DNA from: an uncultured beta proteobacterium
GTDB lineage: Bacteria > Pseudomonadota > Gammaproteobacteria > Burkholderiales > Rhodocyclaceae
Assembly: GCA_903917505.1 (NCBI GenBank)
Contig: CAIXAY010000409.1
Location: 1-17,493, forward strand
Direction: 5' to 3'
DNA: 17,493 nt
Position 1 is the first letter of the stretch. Each line of letters opens with the position of its first letter. Of this stretch, positions 7,984 through 15,651 are shown in pieces. The notes below the pieces were generated by a model, which worked only from the letters and a program-made list of their open reading frames with translations, had not been told where the DNA came from and made no database searches. The position numbers and the translations under genes were made by a program.

Positions 7984-8041
7984 TCGGCGATTCGACGCTT
8001 GGCTTTAGCGCTTCGCTACGCGTACGCGGTACATGAACACC

Positions 8042-8071
8042 GCTTTCCGCCACACGCTTGCGGCGGGAAGC
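8042..8071. terminator. Hairpin between convergent operons
   Basis: The arms at 8042-8051 (GCTTTCCGCC) and 8062-8071 (GGCGGGAAGC) pair over ten positions with one G-U pair, enclosing a ten-base loop. It lies in the 108-base gap between the epimerase stop and the module B dctP stop, exactly where a bidirectional terminator is expected. No run of T follows on either strand, so it is not a textbook intrinsic terminator. Confidence 0.4.
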
Positions 8072-8091
8072 AATGATTCCTCTGCGCCGAG

Positions 8092-9120
8092 CTACTTCAC
8101 CGCCTCGGCATTCTTCACCGCCGCCAGCAGTTCGTCGATCCACTTCTGGTCGACCTTGGTCTTCAGCCAGTCAATGACCGGCTGCTGGGTTGCCGCCTTG
8201 AACTGGGCGAGTTCGTCGGCAGTCGGCGTGTAGATCGTGACGCCGTTGTCCTTCAGAATCTTGATGCCATCGACCGCGAACTTGCGGCTGATGTTGCGCT
8301 CGGCGATGCAGGCGCTCTTGGCCCCGTCCTGGACGACCTTCTGCAAATCGGCCGGCAGGCTCTGGTAAAACTTCTCGTTGATCGCGAACCAGTCGATCCC
8401 GTAGTTGTGCCCGTCGAGGGTGACGTGCTTCTGCACTTCGTAGAGCTTGGCGAAGACGATCGACGGGATCGGGTTTTCCTGGCCGTCAACGACGCCGGTC
8501 TGCAAGGCCGTGTAGGTCTCCGGCCACGGCACCGGTGTCGGCTGCGCGCCGAGCGCTTTCATCTCGGTGATGTAGAGCGGCGTCTCCTGAACGCGGATCT
8601 TCAAGCCGACGAGGTCCTTCGGCGAGTGGATCGGGGTCTTGCCGGTCGTGAAGTGGCGGAAGCCGACCTCGCCGAAGCATAGGTTGCGCATCCCGGAATT
8701 GGCCAGGAAATCGGCTGACAGTTTCTGGCCATAGGGGCCGTCGAGGACGCGATCGGCGATTTCGTTTGACGCGAAGAGATAGGGAATTTCCGCGACCATC
8801 GCGTTCGGATAGAAGTTGGCCATGACGGCGGAAGCCGTCCCGGCCTGGATGAAACCGTTCTTCACGCCTTCGACGAAATCGCGTTCGCCGCCCAGCGCCG
8901 CCGCGCCGAAGACCTGCACGGCGATGCGTCCGTTACTCTTGGCGTTGACTTCCTTGGCGAAGACGTCGGCCATCACGGCCTTGCGCGACATGGTCATGTC
9001 GTTCGAGTCCGCGTGCGCGAGCTTCAGAATGAATTTCTTGTCGGCCTGCGCCAAGGCGCCCGTCGAAAACAGAAAGGCGGTCAAGACCACCGCGGAAACC
9101 AACTTGAGCGACTGCTTCAT
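8092..9120 (-). CDS. dctP: TRAP transporter substrate-binding protein DctP, module B (orphan)
   Basis: Periplasmic solute receptor, 342 residues. The start at 9120 is set by AGGAGG about eight bases upstream and by a clear signal peptide (MKQSLKL followed by a hydrophobic core and ALAQA near residue 26). The mature part opens with KFILKLAHADS. GLKIRVQET carries the conserved carboxylate-binding arginine, followed by the hallmark ALQTGVVDGQENP and KLYEVQKHVTLDGH. It is only distantly similar to the module A receptor, so the ligand is probably related but different. No dctQ or dctM follows on this strand. The protein must use membrane subunits from module A or elsewhere, or have lost its own. 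It is the last gene of a minus-strand unit with an SDR and a TIM-barrel enzyme. Confidence 0.95.
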   Translation of the reverse strand: MKQSLKLVSAVVLTAFLFSTGALAQADKKFILKLAHADSNDMTMSRKAVMADVFAKEVNAKSNGRIAVQVFGAAALGGERDFVEGVKNGFIQAGTASAVMANFYPNAMVAEIPYLFASNEIADRVLDGPYGQKLSADFLANSGMRNLCFGEVGFRHFTTGKTPIHSPKDLVGLKIRVQETPLYITEMKALGAQPTPVPWPETYTALQTGVVDGQENPIPSIVFAKLYEVQKHVTLDGHNYGIDWFAINEKFYQSLPADLQKVVQDGAKSACIAERNISRKFAVDGIKILKDNGVTIYTPTADELAQFKAATQQPVIDWLKTKVDQKWIDELLAAVKNAEAVK

Positions 9121-9257
9121 AGCATTGCCTCCTGAGTTAGACATACTGTTTTGAGAACCAACTTCAGCGACGACTTGAAAGCACAGACCTTCGGATTCAA
9201 CGGTACTTCCTACCGGCAATTCAAAGCATGCGCAGCAGCAACAGCGGCATGACCTCC
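9121..9257 (-). other. Spacer between module B TIM-barrel gene and dctP
   Basis: This 137-base gap is unusually long for an otherwise tight operon and is where dctQ and dctM could once have stood. It holds the dctP ribosome binding site. I see no gene, convincing promoter or repeat in it. Confidence 0.3.
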
Positions 9258-10067
9258 CTATAGCGTAGCCAACAACGCATCGACGGCAAGTCGACCCCGC
9301 CTGGCCCGATCCAGCGCCGACATGCCGAGCGCACGGTATTTCGTCGGGCACTCGAGGCTGATCGGCAGTCCGGCCGGCAGCACACGCAACATCGACGCGA
9401 GATCGATGCCGCCCTCGCCTGGGAAGGCGCGCTCGCCGCGCGCCTGAGAAATCATGGTGTCGAAATCGGTCGGACGCGGCATGGTGCCGTCGCAAAGCTG
9501 CACGCAGGTGATGAACCCGGCCGGCACCAACGCGATGTCCGCGGCGCTGTTGCCGACGCGATCGACGTGCAGCGTGTCGACCATTACCCTGCCGTTCGGC
9601 TGCCCGGCGGCGCGCACGATGCGCGTGGCCTGGGCGAGCGTCTTCAGCCCCGTCCACGGCGTCGGCTCGAAGTGGAAATCCATCGCGTAGCGCTGACCTA
9701 GGCGGCACAGTTGCCCGAACAGCTCGGTGAGCTTCGCATCGTCGGGTTCATCGCCGTTGACCACGGCATTGTACGCGCCGAGCACGGCGGCCGTTTCGAG
9801 CCACGGTTCGAAATCGGCGACCACGGTCTCGGCCTTGAGGCGCAGCACGCCCCAGTCGAGCACCACGACGCCGGTATCGCGCAGCGCCGCCAGCGTCTCG
9901 CGCCGCATCGGCGTGTCGCCGACGATAGGATGCTGCAATTCGCCGCTTGGCGCCGCGGGTTTCAGCCGCAGGCCGACATGGCTGTAGCCGGATGCGGCCG
10001 CGATGCGAACCACTTCCGGCGGCGTGGCTTCGAAAACGGTCAGATGGTCGAGCGAGACGATGCGCAT
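9258..10067 (-). CDS. Xylose-isomerase-like TIM-barrel enzyme, module B
   Basis: Protein of 269 residues in the sugar phosphate isomerase/epimerase superfamily. The start at 10067 is chosen because AGGAGG precedes it at normal spacing and the family-typical MRIVSLDHLTV begins there. The predicted metal ligands match those of the module A paralogue: E134 (FHFEP), D164 (MVDTLH, with H167), Q190 (CVQLCD) and E239 (SLECP). AFPGEGGID at 214-222 corresponds to the PGDG loop. It lies 22 bases after the SDR stop and about 137 bases before the orphan dctP start. The shared SDR plus TIM-barrel plus DctP arrangement suggests it handles a compound chemically related to the module A substrate, perhaps a successive intermediate. 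Dehydratase, isomerase and epimerase remain possible. Confidence 0.85.
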   Translation of the reverse strand: MRIVSLDHLTVFEATPPEVVRIAAASGYSHVGLRLKPAAPSGELQHPIVGDTPMRRETLAALRDTGVVVLDWGVLRLKAETVVADFEPWLETAAVLGAYNAVVNGDEPDDAKLTELFGQLCRLGQRYAMDFHFEPTPWTGLKTLAQATRIVRAAGQPNGRVMVDTLHVDRVGNSAADIALVPAGFITCVQLCDGTMPRPTDFDTMISQARGERAFPGEGGIDLASMLRVLPAGLPISLECPTKYRALGMSALDRARRGRLAVDALLATL

Positions 10068-10089
10068 GGCCAAGATCCTCCTGGAGAAT

Positions 10090-10905
10090 TTAGACGGTAC
10101 TCTTATTGGCCGGCATGCCCGGAACGGCGCCGAGCACGCGGTCGCAGAGCCCGCCGTCGAGGCGCAGGTCGATGCCCGTCGCGTAGCTGCTGTCGGGGCC
10201 GGCCAGATAGACGAGCGCGCGCGCAACGTCCTCGGCGCTGCCGATCCGGTGTAGCGGAACCACTTCTTCCCGGCGTTGCAGCACATCGGGATTGCTGTAC
10301 AGGGATTCGGTCAGCGGCGTGCGGATCAGGCCCGGCGAGACCGTATTGACGCGAATGCCGTCACCCGCCCACTCCTGCGCCAGCTGCCGGCACAGCATGA
10401 CCAGCGCCGCCTTGGCCGGCGAATAGGCGCCGAGCCCTGGAAACGGAAACAACGCGGAGACCGACGCCACGGCGACGATCGCACCGCGGCTCTGCGCCAG
10501 CGCGGGACGCACCGCGCGCGCCAGCAGCCAGGTGGCGCGCAGATCGATGTTGAACACGCTATCCCAGTCCGCCACAGCGAGCGTCGCGAGCGGACCGGAG
10601 CGGGTCATTCCGGCAATCGAGAACAGCGCATCGAGGCCGCCGCAGGCCGCAATTGCTTCGGCCCCGAGGCGATCGCAAGCCGCCGGGTCTGATAGATCGG
10701 CGAGGTGCGCGCTGACCTCGGCGCCGCCGGCGCACAATTCGGCGAGCAGGGCGTCGAGCGCCGCGCTCGATACCACGTCGGCAGCGGCGATGCGCAGCTT
10801 CAGGCCACGCCGCCGCGCGTCTTTCAACAATTCGAGACAGGTCGCGCGGCCCATGCCGCCGGCCGCGCCGGTCACCAGCGCCCGCAGGCTTGGCGTATCG
10901 CTCAT
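10090..10905 (-). CDS. Short-chain dehydrogenase/reductase, module B
   Basis: Classical SDR of 271 residues. The start at 10905 has GGGAG about seven bases upstream; a longer frame to 10971 lacks a site. Motifs are TGAAGGMG (12-19), D43 after strand 2 (NAD-leaning), SIAG at 96-99 in place of the usual NNAG, N119, the catalytic serine region near 148-150, and YSPAK with Y161 and K165. GLIRTPLTE and a DGG C-terminal motif are normal for the family. It is the first gene of the minus-strand unit and has its own promoter in the divergent region shared with the flavoenzyme gene. It probably interconverts an alcohol and ketone of the same pathway. It is not a close copy of the module A SDR, so the two likely act on different intermediates. 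Confidence 0.92.
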   Translation of the reverse strand: MSDTPSLRALVTGAAGGMGRATCLELLKDARRRGLKLRIAAADVVSSAALDALLAELCAGGAEVSAHLADLSDPAACDRLGAEAIAACGGLDALFSIAGMTRSGPLATLAVADWDSVFNIDLRATWLLARAVRPALAQSRGAIVAVASVSALFPFPGLGAYSPAKAALVMLCRQLAQEWAGDGIRVNTVSPGLIRTPLTESLYSNPDVLQRREEVVPLHRIGSAEDVARALVYLAGPDSSYATGIDLRLDGGLCDRVLGAVPGMPANKSTV

Positions 10906-11009
10906 GACATCTCCCAGGTCCTGTCTCCGATATCGCTTGTGAGAACGGTGTTTGGCCGAGCCGCCGGTCAAACCCGTCCCGCTCTTCTGTTTAAATCAAC
11001 ATGTACCTC

Positions 11010-11037
11010 AGACTATCACGCCTGTTCACCATGTCAA
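11010..11037 (-). promoter_or_regulatory. Promoter for the minus-strand module B operon
   Basis: On the minus strand, TTGACA (11037-11032) is followed after 16 bases by TAGTCT (11015-11010), a weaker -10 box matching at three positions. Transcription would start about 100 bases upstream of the SDR start. A perfect 10-base palindrome, GATAATTATC, lies just outside the -35 box at 11039-11048 and could be a protein site. Confidence 0.4.
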
Positions 11038-11136
11038 TGATAATTATCGGCCCCACGTATCCGGAGAAAGCTCGATTTAGTCTGCCTTATTGGCCAATCC
11101 TTGCATCTTCTGGCGAGTGTTGATGATCTGAATTGC

Positions 11137-11165
11137 TTGACTAATATTTACCAGAGTGGTTAACT
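11137..11165 (+). promoter_or_regulatory. Promoter for the flavoenzyme-gntR unit, with overlapping palindrome
   Basis: TTGACT (11137-11142) and TTAACT (11160-11165) are separated by 17 bases. The spacer and -10 box contain ACCA-GAG-TGGT (11150-11160), extending imperfectly to TTTACCAgagTGGTTAA. A repressor bound there would block RNA polymerase. An ATCTGAATTG segment at 11126-11135, similar to the cores near the first gntR promoter, sits just upstream of the -35 box. Confidence 0.4.
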
Positions 11166-11214
11166 GAAGTACAAGTTAGGCTCACCTACCGCCCCACGAT
11201 TGAAGAGGATGATC

Positions 11215-13155
11215 ATGAAATTCCCGCACCTGTTTCGCCCCGGCCAAATCGGATCGATGGAAGTCCGCAACCGGATCATCGCTTCGCCGATGGAGCGCAA
11301 TTACTGCACGCTCGAAGGCCGCATCACGCAGCGCTACATCGACTACATGGCGGCGCGCGCCAAGGGCGGAATCGGCCTCATGTACACCGAAGCGACCTAC
11401 GTCGAGCCGCGCGGCAAGGGACGCCCGTATCAGATGGGGCTCTACGACGATGATCTGATTCCGCAGTTTCGCAAGATGGTGCAAGCGGTCCAGAAGCACG
11501 GCACGCGAATCGGGCCGGAGTTGCACTTCGGCGGCCGGGTGGTCAGCCCGGACGTCACCGGGCTCGAATCGTGGGGGCCGTCGGTCGTTCCCTTCACCGG
11601 CGTCGCGCCCTTCGTTCCGCATGAAATGAGCAAGGATGAGATCGCCTACATCATCAGTTGCTTCGCCACCGCGGCGCTGCGCGCGCAGGCCGCTGGCTGT
11701 GACTTCGTCGGGCTGCATGGTGCCCACGGCTACGTGATCAGCGCCTTCCTCTCGCCGTTCGCCAACAAGCGCGACGACGAATACGGCGGCGACCTGACGC
11801 GGCGCATGCGCTTCCCGCTCGAGGTCGTCGCGGCGGTGAGGAAAGCGATCGGGCCCGACATGCCGATCATCTACCGGATCAGCGGCGACGAGCACCAGCC
11901 CGAAGGCGGCACCACGCTCGAGGACGTGGTCGCGTTTGCGCCGCGGCTCGAAGCCGCCGGGGTAAACCTGCTCGACGTTTCGGCCGGTATGTACGAGACG
12001 GCCTGGTGGATCACCCAGCCGATGGAAATGCCGCAGGGCGTGTTGTCCAAATCGGCGAAGCCGATTCGCGAATCGATCAAGATTCCGGTCAGCGTTTCCG
12101 GCCGCATCACCGACCCGAGCGTCGCCGAATACATCATCGAGTCGGGCTGCTCTGACTTCGTCACCATCGGGCGCGCCAACCACGCCGACCCCGAATTTTC
12201 GAACAAGGCGCGCGCCGGCCGGCTCGACGAGATCTGCACCTGCATCGCCTGCAATCAGGGTTGCAGCGACACGCACGCGCGCGGCGAGCAGATCATCTGC
12301 ATGGTCAACACCACGGCCGGACGCGAGCGGGAATATGCGATCCGCCCGGCGCAGGCGGTGAAAAGCGTCGTCGTCATCGGCGGCGGCCCGGCCGGCATGG
12401 AAGCGGCGCGCATCCTCGCGCTGCGCGGCTGCAAGGTGACCGTGTTCGAGAAGGAAGAGGAACCGGGCGGTCAGATGCTGCTCAACCGGGGCGTACCGGG
12501 CCGTGAGGAACTGTCCGGCCATCTGACCTGGCTGACCGCCGCGGTGACGCGCGCCGGCGTTAACCTGCGACTCGGCGTCGAAGCGACCGCCGAGATGGTT
12601 CTCGCCGAAAAGGCTGACGCGATCATCATCGCCACCGGGGCGCTGCCCGGACTGCCGCCGATCCCGGGCATCATGGACAGCCCGGTCGTCGGCCCCTACG
12701 AAATCATCCGGCGTCCGATCAGCGGCATCAAGCGTGCGCTGGTCATCGGCGGCGGCATTCGCGGCGTCGGCGTCGCCCGCCTGCTGGCCGACCGAGGAGC
12801 CGAAGTGGTTCTCACGCACACCGGCCAGGATCTGGTGACCGACATCGGCGTCCGCTCGCGGCGATTCCAGATCGGAGCGCTGCAGGAAAATCCCAAGGTG
12901 AGTGTACACCTCGGAACGACCGTCGAAGAACTCGGCGAGAGCAGCGCCGTGCTGTGGAACGGCAAGGAACGTTGGCGCATCGAGGGCATCGACCTGGTCG
13001 TGCCGACCCGCCTCTTGCTGCCGGTCACCGAGGTTTCCGATGCGCTGTACGATAGCCCCGATGCTCCGCCGATCTACATGATCGGCGACGTGTGCCAGCC
13101 GCGCAGCGCGCTCGAGGCCACGCAGGAAGCCGCAGCGCTCGCGCATCGCCTGTGA
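11215..13155 (+). CDS. FMN/4Fe-4S/FAD flavoenzyme of the trimethylamine dehydrogenase / 2,4-dienoyl-CoA reductase type
   Basis: This 646-residue cytoplasmic enzyme has the full three-part architecture. Residues 1-335 form an Old Yellow Enzyme FMN barrel (RNRIIASPMERNY at 18-30; HGAHGYVISAFLSP at 168-181, with Y173 at the likely proton-donor position; KRDDEYGG at 185-192). Next are the 4Fe-4S cysteines C343, C346, C350 and C362. FAD/NAD(P)-type Rossmann motifs follow at 388-400 (GGGPAGMEAARI) and 512-524 (GGGIRGVGVARLL). The start at 11215 has AAGAGG six bases upstream; a TTG at 11200 and an ATG at 11209 are weaker. Relatives include FadH, BaiCD/BaiH, N-methylproline demethylase and trimethylamine dehydrogenase, the last of which passes electrons to ETF. 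EtfBA lie downstream in the same block. The reaction could be enoate reduction or amine/C-H oxidation; the sequence does not decide. Confidence 0.92.
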   Translation: MKFPHLFRPGQIGSMEVRNRIIASPMERNYCTLEGRITQRYIDYMAARAKGGIGLMYTEATYVEPRGKGRPYQMGLYDDDLIPQFRKMVQAVQKHGTRIGPELHFGGRVVSPDVTGLESWGPSVVPFTGVAPFVPHEMSKDEIAYIISCFATAALRAQAAGCDFVGLHGAHGYVISAFLSPFANKRDDEYGGDLTRRMRFPLEVVAAVRKAIGPDMPIIYRISGDEHQPEGGTTLEDVVAFAPRLEAAGVNLLDVSAGMYETAWWITQPMEMPQGVLSKSAKPIRESIKIPVSVSGRITDPSVAEYIIESGCSDFVTIGRANHADPEFSNKARAGRLDEICTCIACNQGCSDTHARGEQIICMVNTTAGREREYAIRPAQAVKSVVVIGGGPAGMEAARILALRGCKVTVFEKEEEPGGQMLLNRGVPGREELSGHLTWLTAAVTRAGVNLRLGVEATAEMVLAEKADAIIIATGALPGLPPIPGIMDSPVVGPYEIIRRPISGIKRALVIGGGIRGVGVARLLADRGAEVVLTHTGQDLVTDIGVRSRRFQIGALQENPKVSVHLGTTVEELGESSAVLWNGKERWRIEGIDLVVPTRLLLPVTEVSDALYDSPDAPPIYMIGDVCQPRSALEATQEAAALAHRL

Positions 13156-13163
13156 ACGCGAGC

Positions 13164-13883
13164 ATGCCGACGCTGGCCAGGACCCGCGGCAACAGGAAAC
13201 CGCTGCGCCACTTGGCGGACGACGCGGGCGCGCCCGACAGCCTGACCACGCGGGTGACGCAGGCGATCCGCCAGGCGATCGTCGATGCGACCTTCGAGCT
13301 TGGCGAGGCGCTGTCCGAGACCAGCCTCGCGGCGCGTTTCGGCGTCAGCCGCACGCCGGTGCGCGAGGCGCTGACCATGCTGCAGCAACAGGGGCTGATC
13401 GTCATTCGTCCGCAGTCCGGAAGTTTCGTGTTCATGCCCACCGAAGAAGACGTCGCCGAGCTCTGCGAGTTTCGGCGCCTGATCGAAACCGCCGCCTTGC
13501 GCTTTGCCTGGACGCGTCGCCGCGACGAGGCGCTCGCCGCGATGCGGCAGGCGATCGCGCTGATGCGCGCGGCGCACGAGGCCGACGATCAAGCGGCGTA
13601 CTCGCGCGCCGACTCGGCCTTTCACGAGTCGATCGTCGCCAACAGCGCCAACCGCTACCTGATCGACTCCTACACCGTGGTGTCCGGGCGCGTCTGGGCG
13701 CTGCGCACCTACGTGCAGACCTGGTCGCCGCAGCTGCGCCGGCGCTCGACCGCGGCGCACCGGGCGATCCTCGCCGCGTTCGAGAAGGGCGAACTGCCGA
13801 CAGCGGAACAGGTTATCGACGAGCATGTCTCGCAAATGACAATTGCATTTCGTGCGTCGCGGCGGGCGGAAGCTCCAAATTAA
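13164..13883 (+). CDS. GntR-family transcriptional regulator, FCD subfamily, second copy
   Basis: This is a 239-residue FadR-type regulator. The winged helix (about 27-91) is almost the same as in the regulator at 1925-2677: GVSRTPVREALT is identical, as are GLIVIR and GSFVFMP in the wing. FCD metal ligands D150, H154, H199 and H221 are present. The start is uncertain. A GTG at 13152 overlaps the flavoenzyme stop (GTGA) and would allow translational coupling, while the ATG at 13164 gives the same N-terminal length as the paralogue. Neither has a strong ribosome binding site. Being directly after the flavoenzyme gene it likely controls that unit and, through the shared DNA-reading segment, possibly module A as well. 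The effector is unknown, and the ligand domain differs more than the DNA-binding domain. Confidence 0.93.
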   Translation: MPTLARTRGNRKPLRHLADDAGAPDSLTTRVTQAIRQAIVDATFELGEALSETSLAARFGVSRTPVREALTMLQQQGLIVIRPQSGSFVFMPTEEDVAELCEFRRLIETAALRFAWTRRRDEALAAMRQAIALMRAAHEADDQAAYSRADSAFHESIVANSANRYLIDSYTVVSGRVWALRTYVQTWSPQLRRRSTAAHRAILAAFEKGELPTAEQVIDEHVSQMTIAFRASRRAEAPN

Positions 13884-13942
13884 GCCGGCTTGGCGACAAC
13901 GCTAATTAGCCCGGCTCCCCAATCCAACTAAGAGAGGCTCCC

Positions 13943-14773
13943 ATGATCAGCGGCAAGACGAAACTCATTGCACACCTCGGCTACCCGACCGTAACCTTCA
14001 AGGCGCCGTTGATTTTGAATCCATGGTTCGAAAGCCAGGGTATCGACGCCGTGGTGATGCCGATGGGGGTCAAGGCCGAGGACTACCTGGCGGCGCTCGC
14101 CTCGATTCGCAAGTTCACCAACCTGCACGGGCTCATCGTCACCATGCCGCACAAGGTCACGACCGTCGGCCTGCTCGACGAAACGAGCACCGCCGTAAAG
14201 ATTGCCGGCTCGAGCAACGCGGTTTTGAAACTCGCCGATGGTAGGCTCGTAGGCGACAACTTCGACGGCGCAGGCTTCGTGCGCGGCGTGCTGCGCAAGG
14301 GATTGAAGCTCGCCGGCGCGTCCTGCCTGATCGTCGGCGCGGGCGGCGTGGGCTCGGCCATCGCGGCGTCGGTGGCCGCCGAGGGCCCAGTGGCGATGAC
14401 CCTGTTCGACGTCAACACGGCATCGGCGCAAGCGCTCGCCAGCCGCCTACAGCAGCACTATCCGCAGATCGAAGTCGGCGTCGGTTCGAACGACCCGGCC
14501 GGCTACGATCTGGTCGTCAATGCCTCGCCGCTCGGCATGAAGGCCGATGATCCGCTGCCCTTCGACCTCACGCGGCTGTCCTCCGATAGCTTCGTCGCCG
14601 AGGTCGTGCTGCTGACCGAGCCGACCCCGCTGCTCAGGGCTGCGCAGGCCAAGGGCTGCCGCTACACGGTCGGCACCGACATGCTGTTCGAAATGCTGCC
14701 GGCATATATCGAATTCTTCGGCTTCGGTACCGCCACCCCCGACCAGCTGCGCACGGTGGCGAAGATCAGTTAG
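13943..14773 (+). CDS. Divergent shikimate/quinate dehydrogenase-like protein (AroE family)
   Basis: Protein of 276 residues, the normal AroE length, with AGAGAGG five bases before the start. The catalytic pair is kept: K71 in LIVTMPHKVT and D108 in GDNFDG. NADP/NAD-binding GAGGVGSA (132-139) and NASPLGM (193-199) are also typical. However, the substrate-binding SxS motif of true shikimate dehydrogenases (G-N-P-x-x-H-S-K-S-P) reads G13-Y-P-T-V-T-F-K-A-P22 here, so both serines are lost. The conserved Gln near the C-terminus (M-L-x-x-Q) is M251. Biosynthetic AroE function is therefore unlikely. It is probably a catabolic dehydrogenase for a different hydroxylated ring acid or related compound. 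It sits between the GntR gene and etfBA on the same strand. Confidence 0.85.
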   Translation: MISGKTKLIAHLGYPTVTFKAPLILNPWFESQGIDAVVMPMGVKAEDYLAALASIRKFTNLHGLIVTMPHKVTTVGLLDETSTAVKIAGSSNAVLKLADGRLVGDNFDGAGFVRGVLRKGLKLAGASCLIVGAGGVGSAIAASVAAEGPVAMTLFDVNTASAQALASRLQQHYPQIEVGVGSNDPAGYDLVVNASPLGMKADDPLPFDLTRLSSDSFVAEVVLLTEPTPLLRAAQAKGCRYTVGTDMLFEMLPAYIEFFGFGTATPDQLRTVAKIS

Positions 14774-14816
14774 GGATCGAAGCGGGCGCAGATCGGCAAC
14801 TGACCCACTCGATCGC

Positions 14817-14882
14817 ATGGGCTTTACCCAGCTGATCAACGGGGAGCCGCGTGTGATGAATCCGAAACATTTTGGCGCCTGA
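14817..14882 (+). CDS. Possible 21-residue small ORF in the aroE-like/etfB gap
   Basis: An ATG at 14817 opens a 21-codon frame ending TGA at 14880-14882, containing [13 protein letters not shown]. It fills most of the 126-base gap before etfB. There is no good ribosome binding site and no recognisable family. It may be a leader peptide, the stump of a deleted gene or chance. Confidence 0.15.
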   Translation: MGFTQLINGEPRVMNPKHFGA

Positions 14883-14899
14883 CCGGCGCGGAGCAGCGT

Positions 14900-15649
14900 A
14901 TGAAAATCATCGTCCCCGTCAAACGCGTCGTCGATTACAACGTCAAGGTTCGAGTCAAATCCGACGGCTCCGGCATCGAACTCGCGAGCCTCAAGATGAG
15001 CATGAATCCTTTTGACGAAAACGCCATGGAAGAAGCCATGCGTCTCAAGGAAGCCGGGCTCGCCAGCGAAGTCATCGCGGTGAGCTGCGGGGTCGCCGCC
15101 TGCCAGGAGACGATACGCGCGGCCATGGCCATCGGCGCCGACCGCGGCATTCTGGTCGAAACCGACGTTGAGCTGCAACCGCTCGCCGTCGCCAAGCTGC
15201 TCAAAGCGATTTGCGACAAGGAACAGGCGCAGTTGGTCATCTGCGGCAAGCAGGCCATCGACGATGACTGCAACCAGACCGCCCAGATGCTCGCCGCGTT
15301 GCAAAGCTGGCCGCAAGCGACCAACGCCTCGAAGGTGGTCATCGCCGACGGCAAAGCCAGCGTCACCCGCGAAACCGACAGCGGCCTCGAGACCTTGGCC
15401 TTCAGTCTGCCGGCGGTCATTTCGGCCGACCTGCGCCTCAACGAAACCCGCTACGCGACGCTGCCCAACATCATGAAAGCCAAGAAGAAGCCGCTCGAGA
15501 CTTTCAAGCCCGCCGATCTTGGCGTCGATGTCACGCCGCGCCTGACCACGCTCAAAGTGGTCGAGCCGCCCAAGCGCAAGGCCGGCGTCAAGGTAACCGA
15601 CGTCGCGCAGCTGATCGACAAACTCAAGAACGAAGCCAAGGTGATCTAG
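14900..15649 (+). CDS. etfB: Electron transfer flavoprotein beta subunit
   Basis: EtfB of 249 residues, which binds AMP and forms the heterodimer with EtfA that accepts electrons from flavin dehydrogenases. It shows PVKRVVDYN (6-14), [11 protein letters not shown] (36-46), [12 protein letters not shown] (116-127) for the nucleotide site, and the family signature around 155-198 ([19 protein letters not shown] through IMKAKKKPL). GGAG precedes the ATG by six bases. etfA follows after two bases. This copy lies in a catabolic cluster rather than with housekeeping genes, suggesting a dedicated partner such as the flavoenzyme at 11215-13155. Length and motifs are complete with nothing missing. Confidence 0.97.
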   Translation: MKIIVPVKRVVDYNVKVRVKSDGSGIELASLKMSMNPFDENAMEEAMRLKEAGLASEVIAVSCGVAACQETIRAAMAIGADRGILVETDVELQPLAVAKLLKAICDKEQAQLVICGKQAIDDDCNQTAQMLAALQSWPQATNASKVVIADGKASVTRETDSGLETLAFSLPAVISADLRLNETRYATLPNIMKAKKKPLETFKPADLGVDVTPRLTTLKVVEPPKRKAGVKVTDVAQLIDKLKNEAKVI

Positions 15650-15651
15650 TC

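Noticed and set aside
9121..9708. N-terminal extension of the minus-strand dctP frame
   Set aside because: The open frame runs far upstream, but the signal peptide and AGGAGG fix the start at 9120. The extension overlaps the TIM-barrel gene.
11039..11048. GATAATTATC palindrome as a Fur box
   Set aside because: Only a ten-base core matches. The full 19-base Fur pattern is not present and no iron-related gene is nearby.
11182..13146. 654-codon minus-strand open frame opposite the flavoenzyme
   Set aside because: It mirrors the codon bias of the plus-strand gene. The plus-strand product has complete FMN, 4Fe-4S and Rossmann motifs, and the antisense translation has none.
13884..13942. AGCCGG...CCGGCT pair in the gntR to aroE-like gap as a terminator
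   Set aside because: Stem of six with a loop of over twenty bases and no T-run. The gap also carries the next gene's ribosome binding site, so read-through is more likely.
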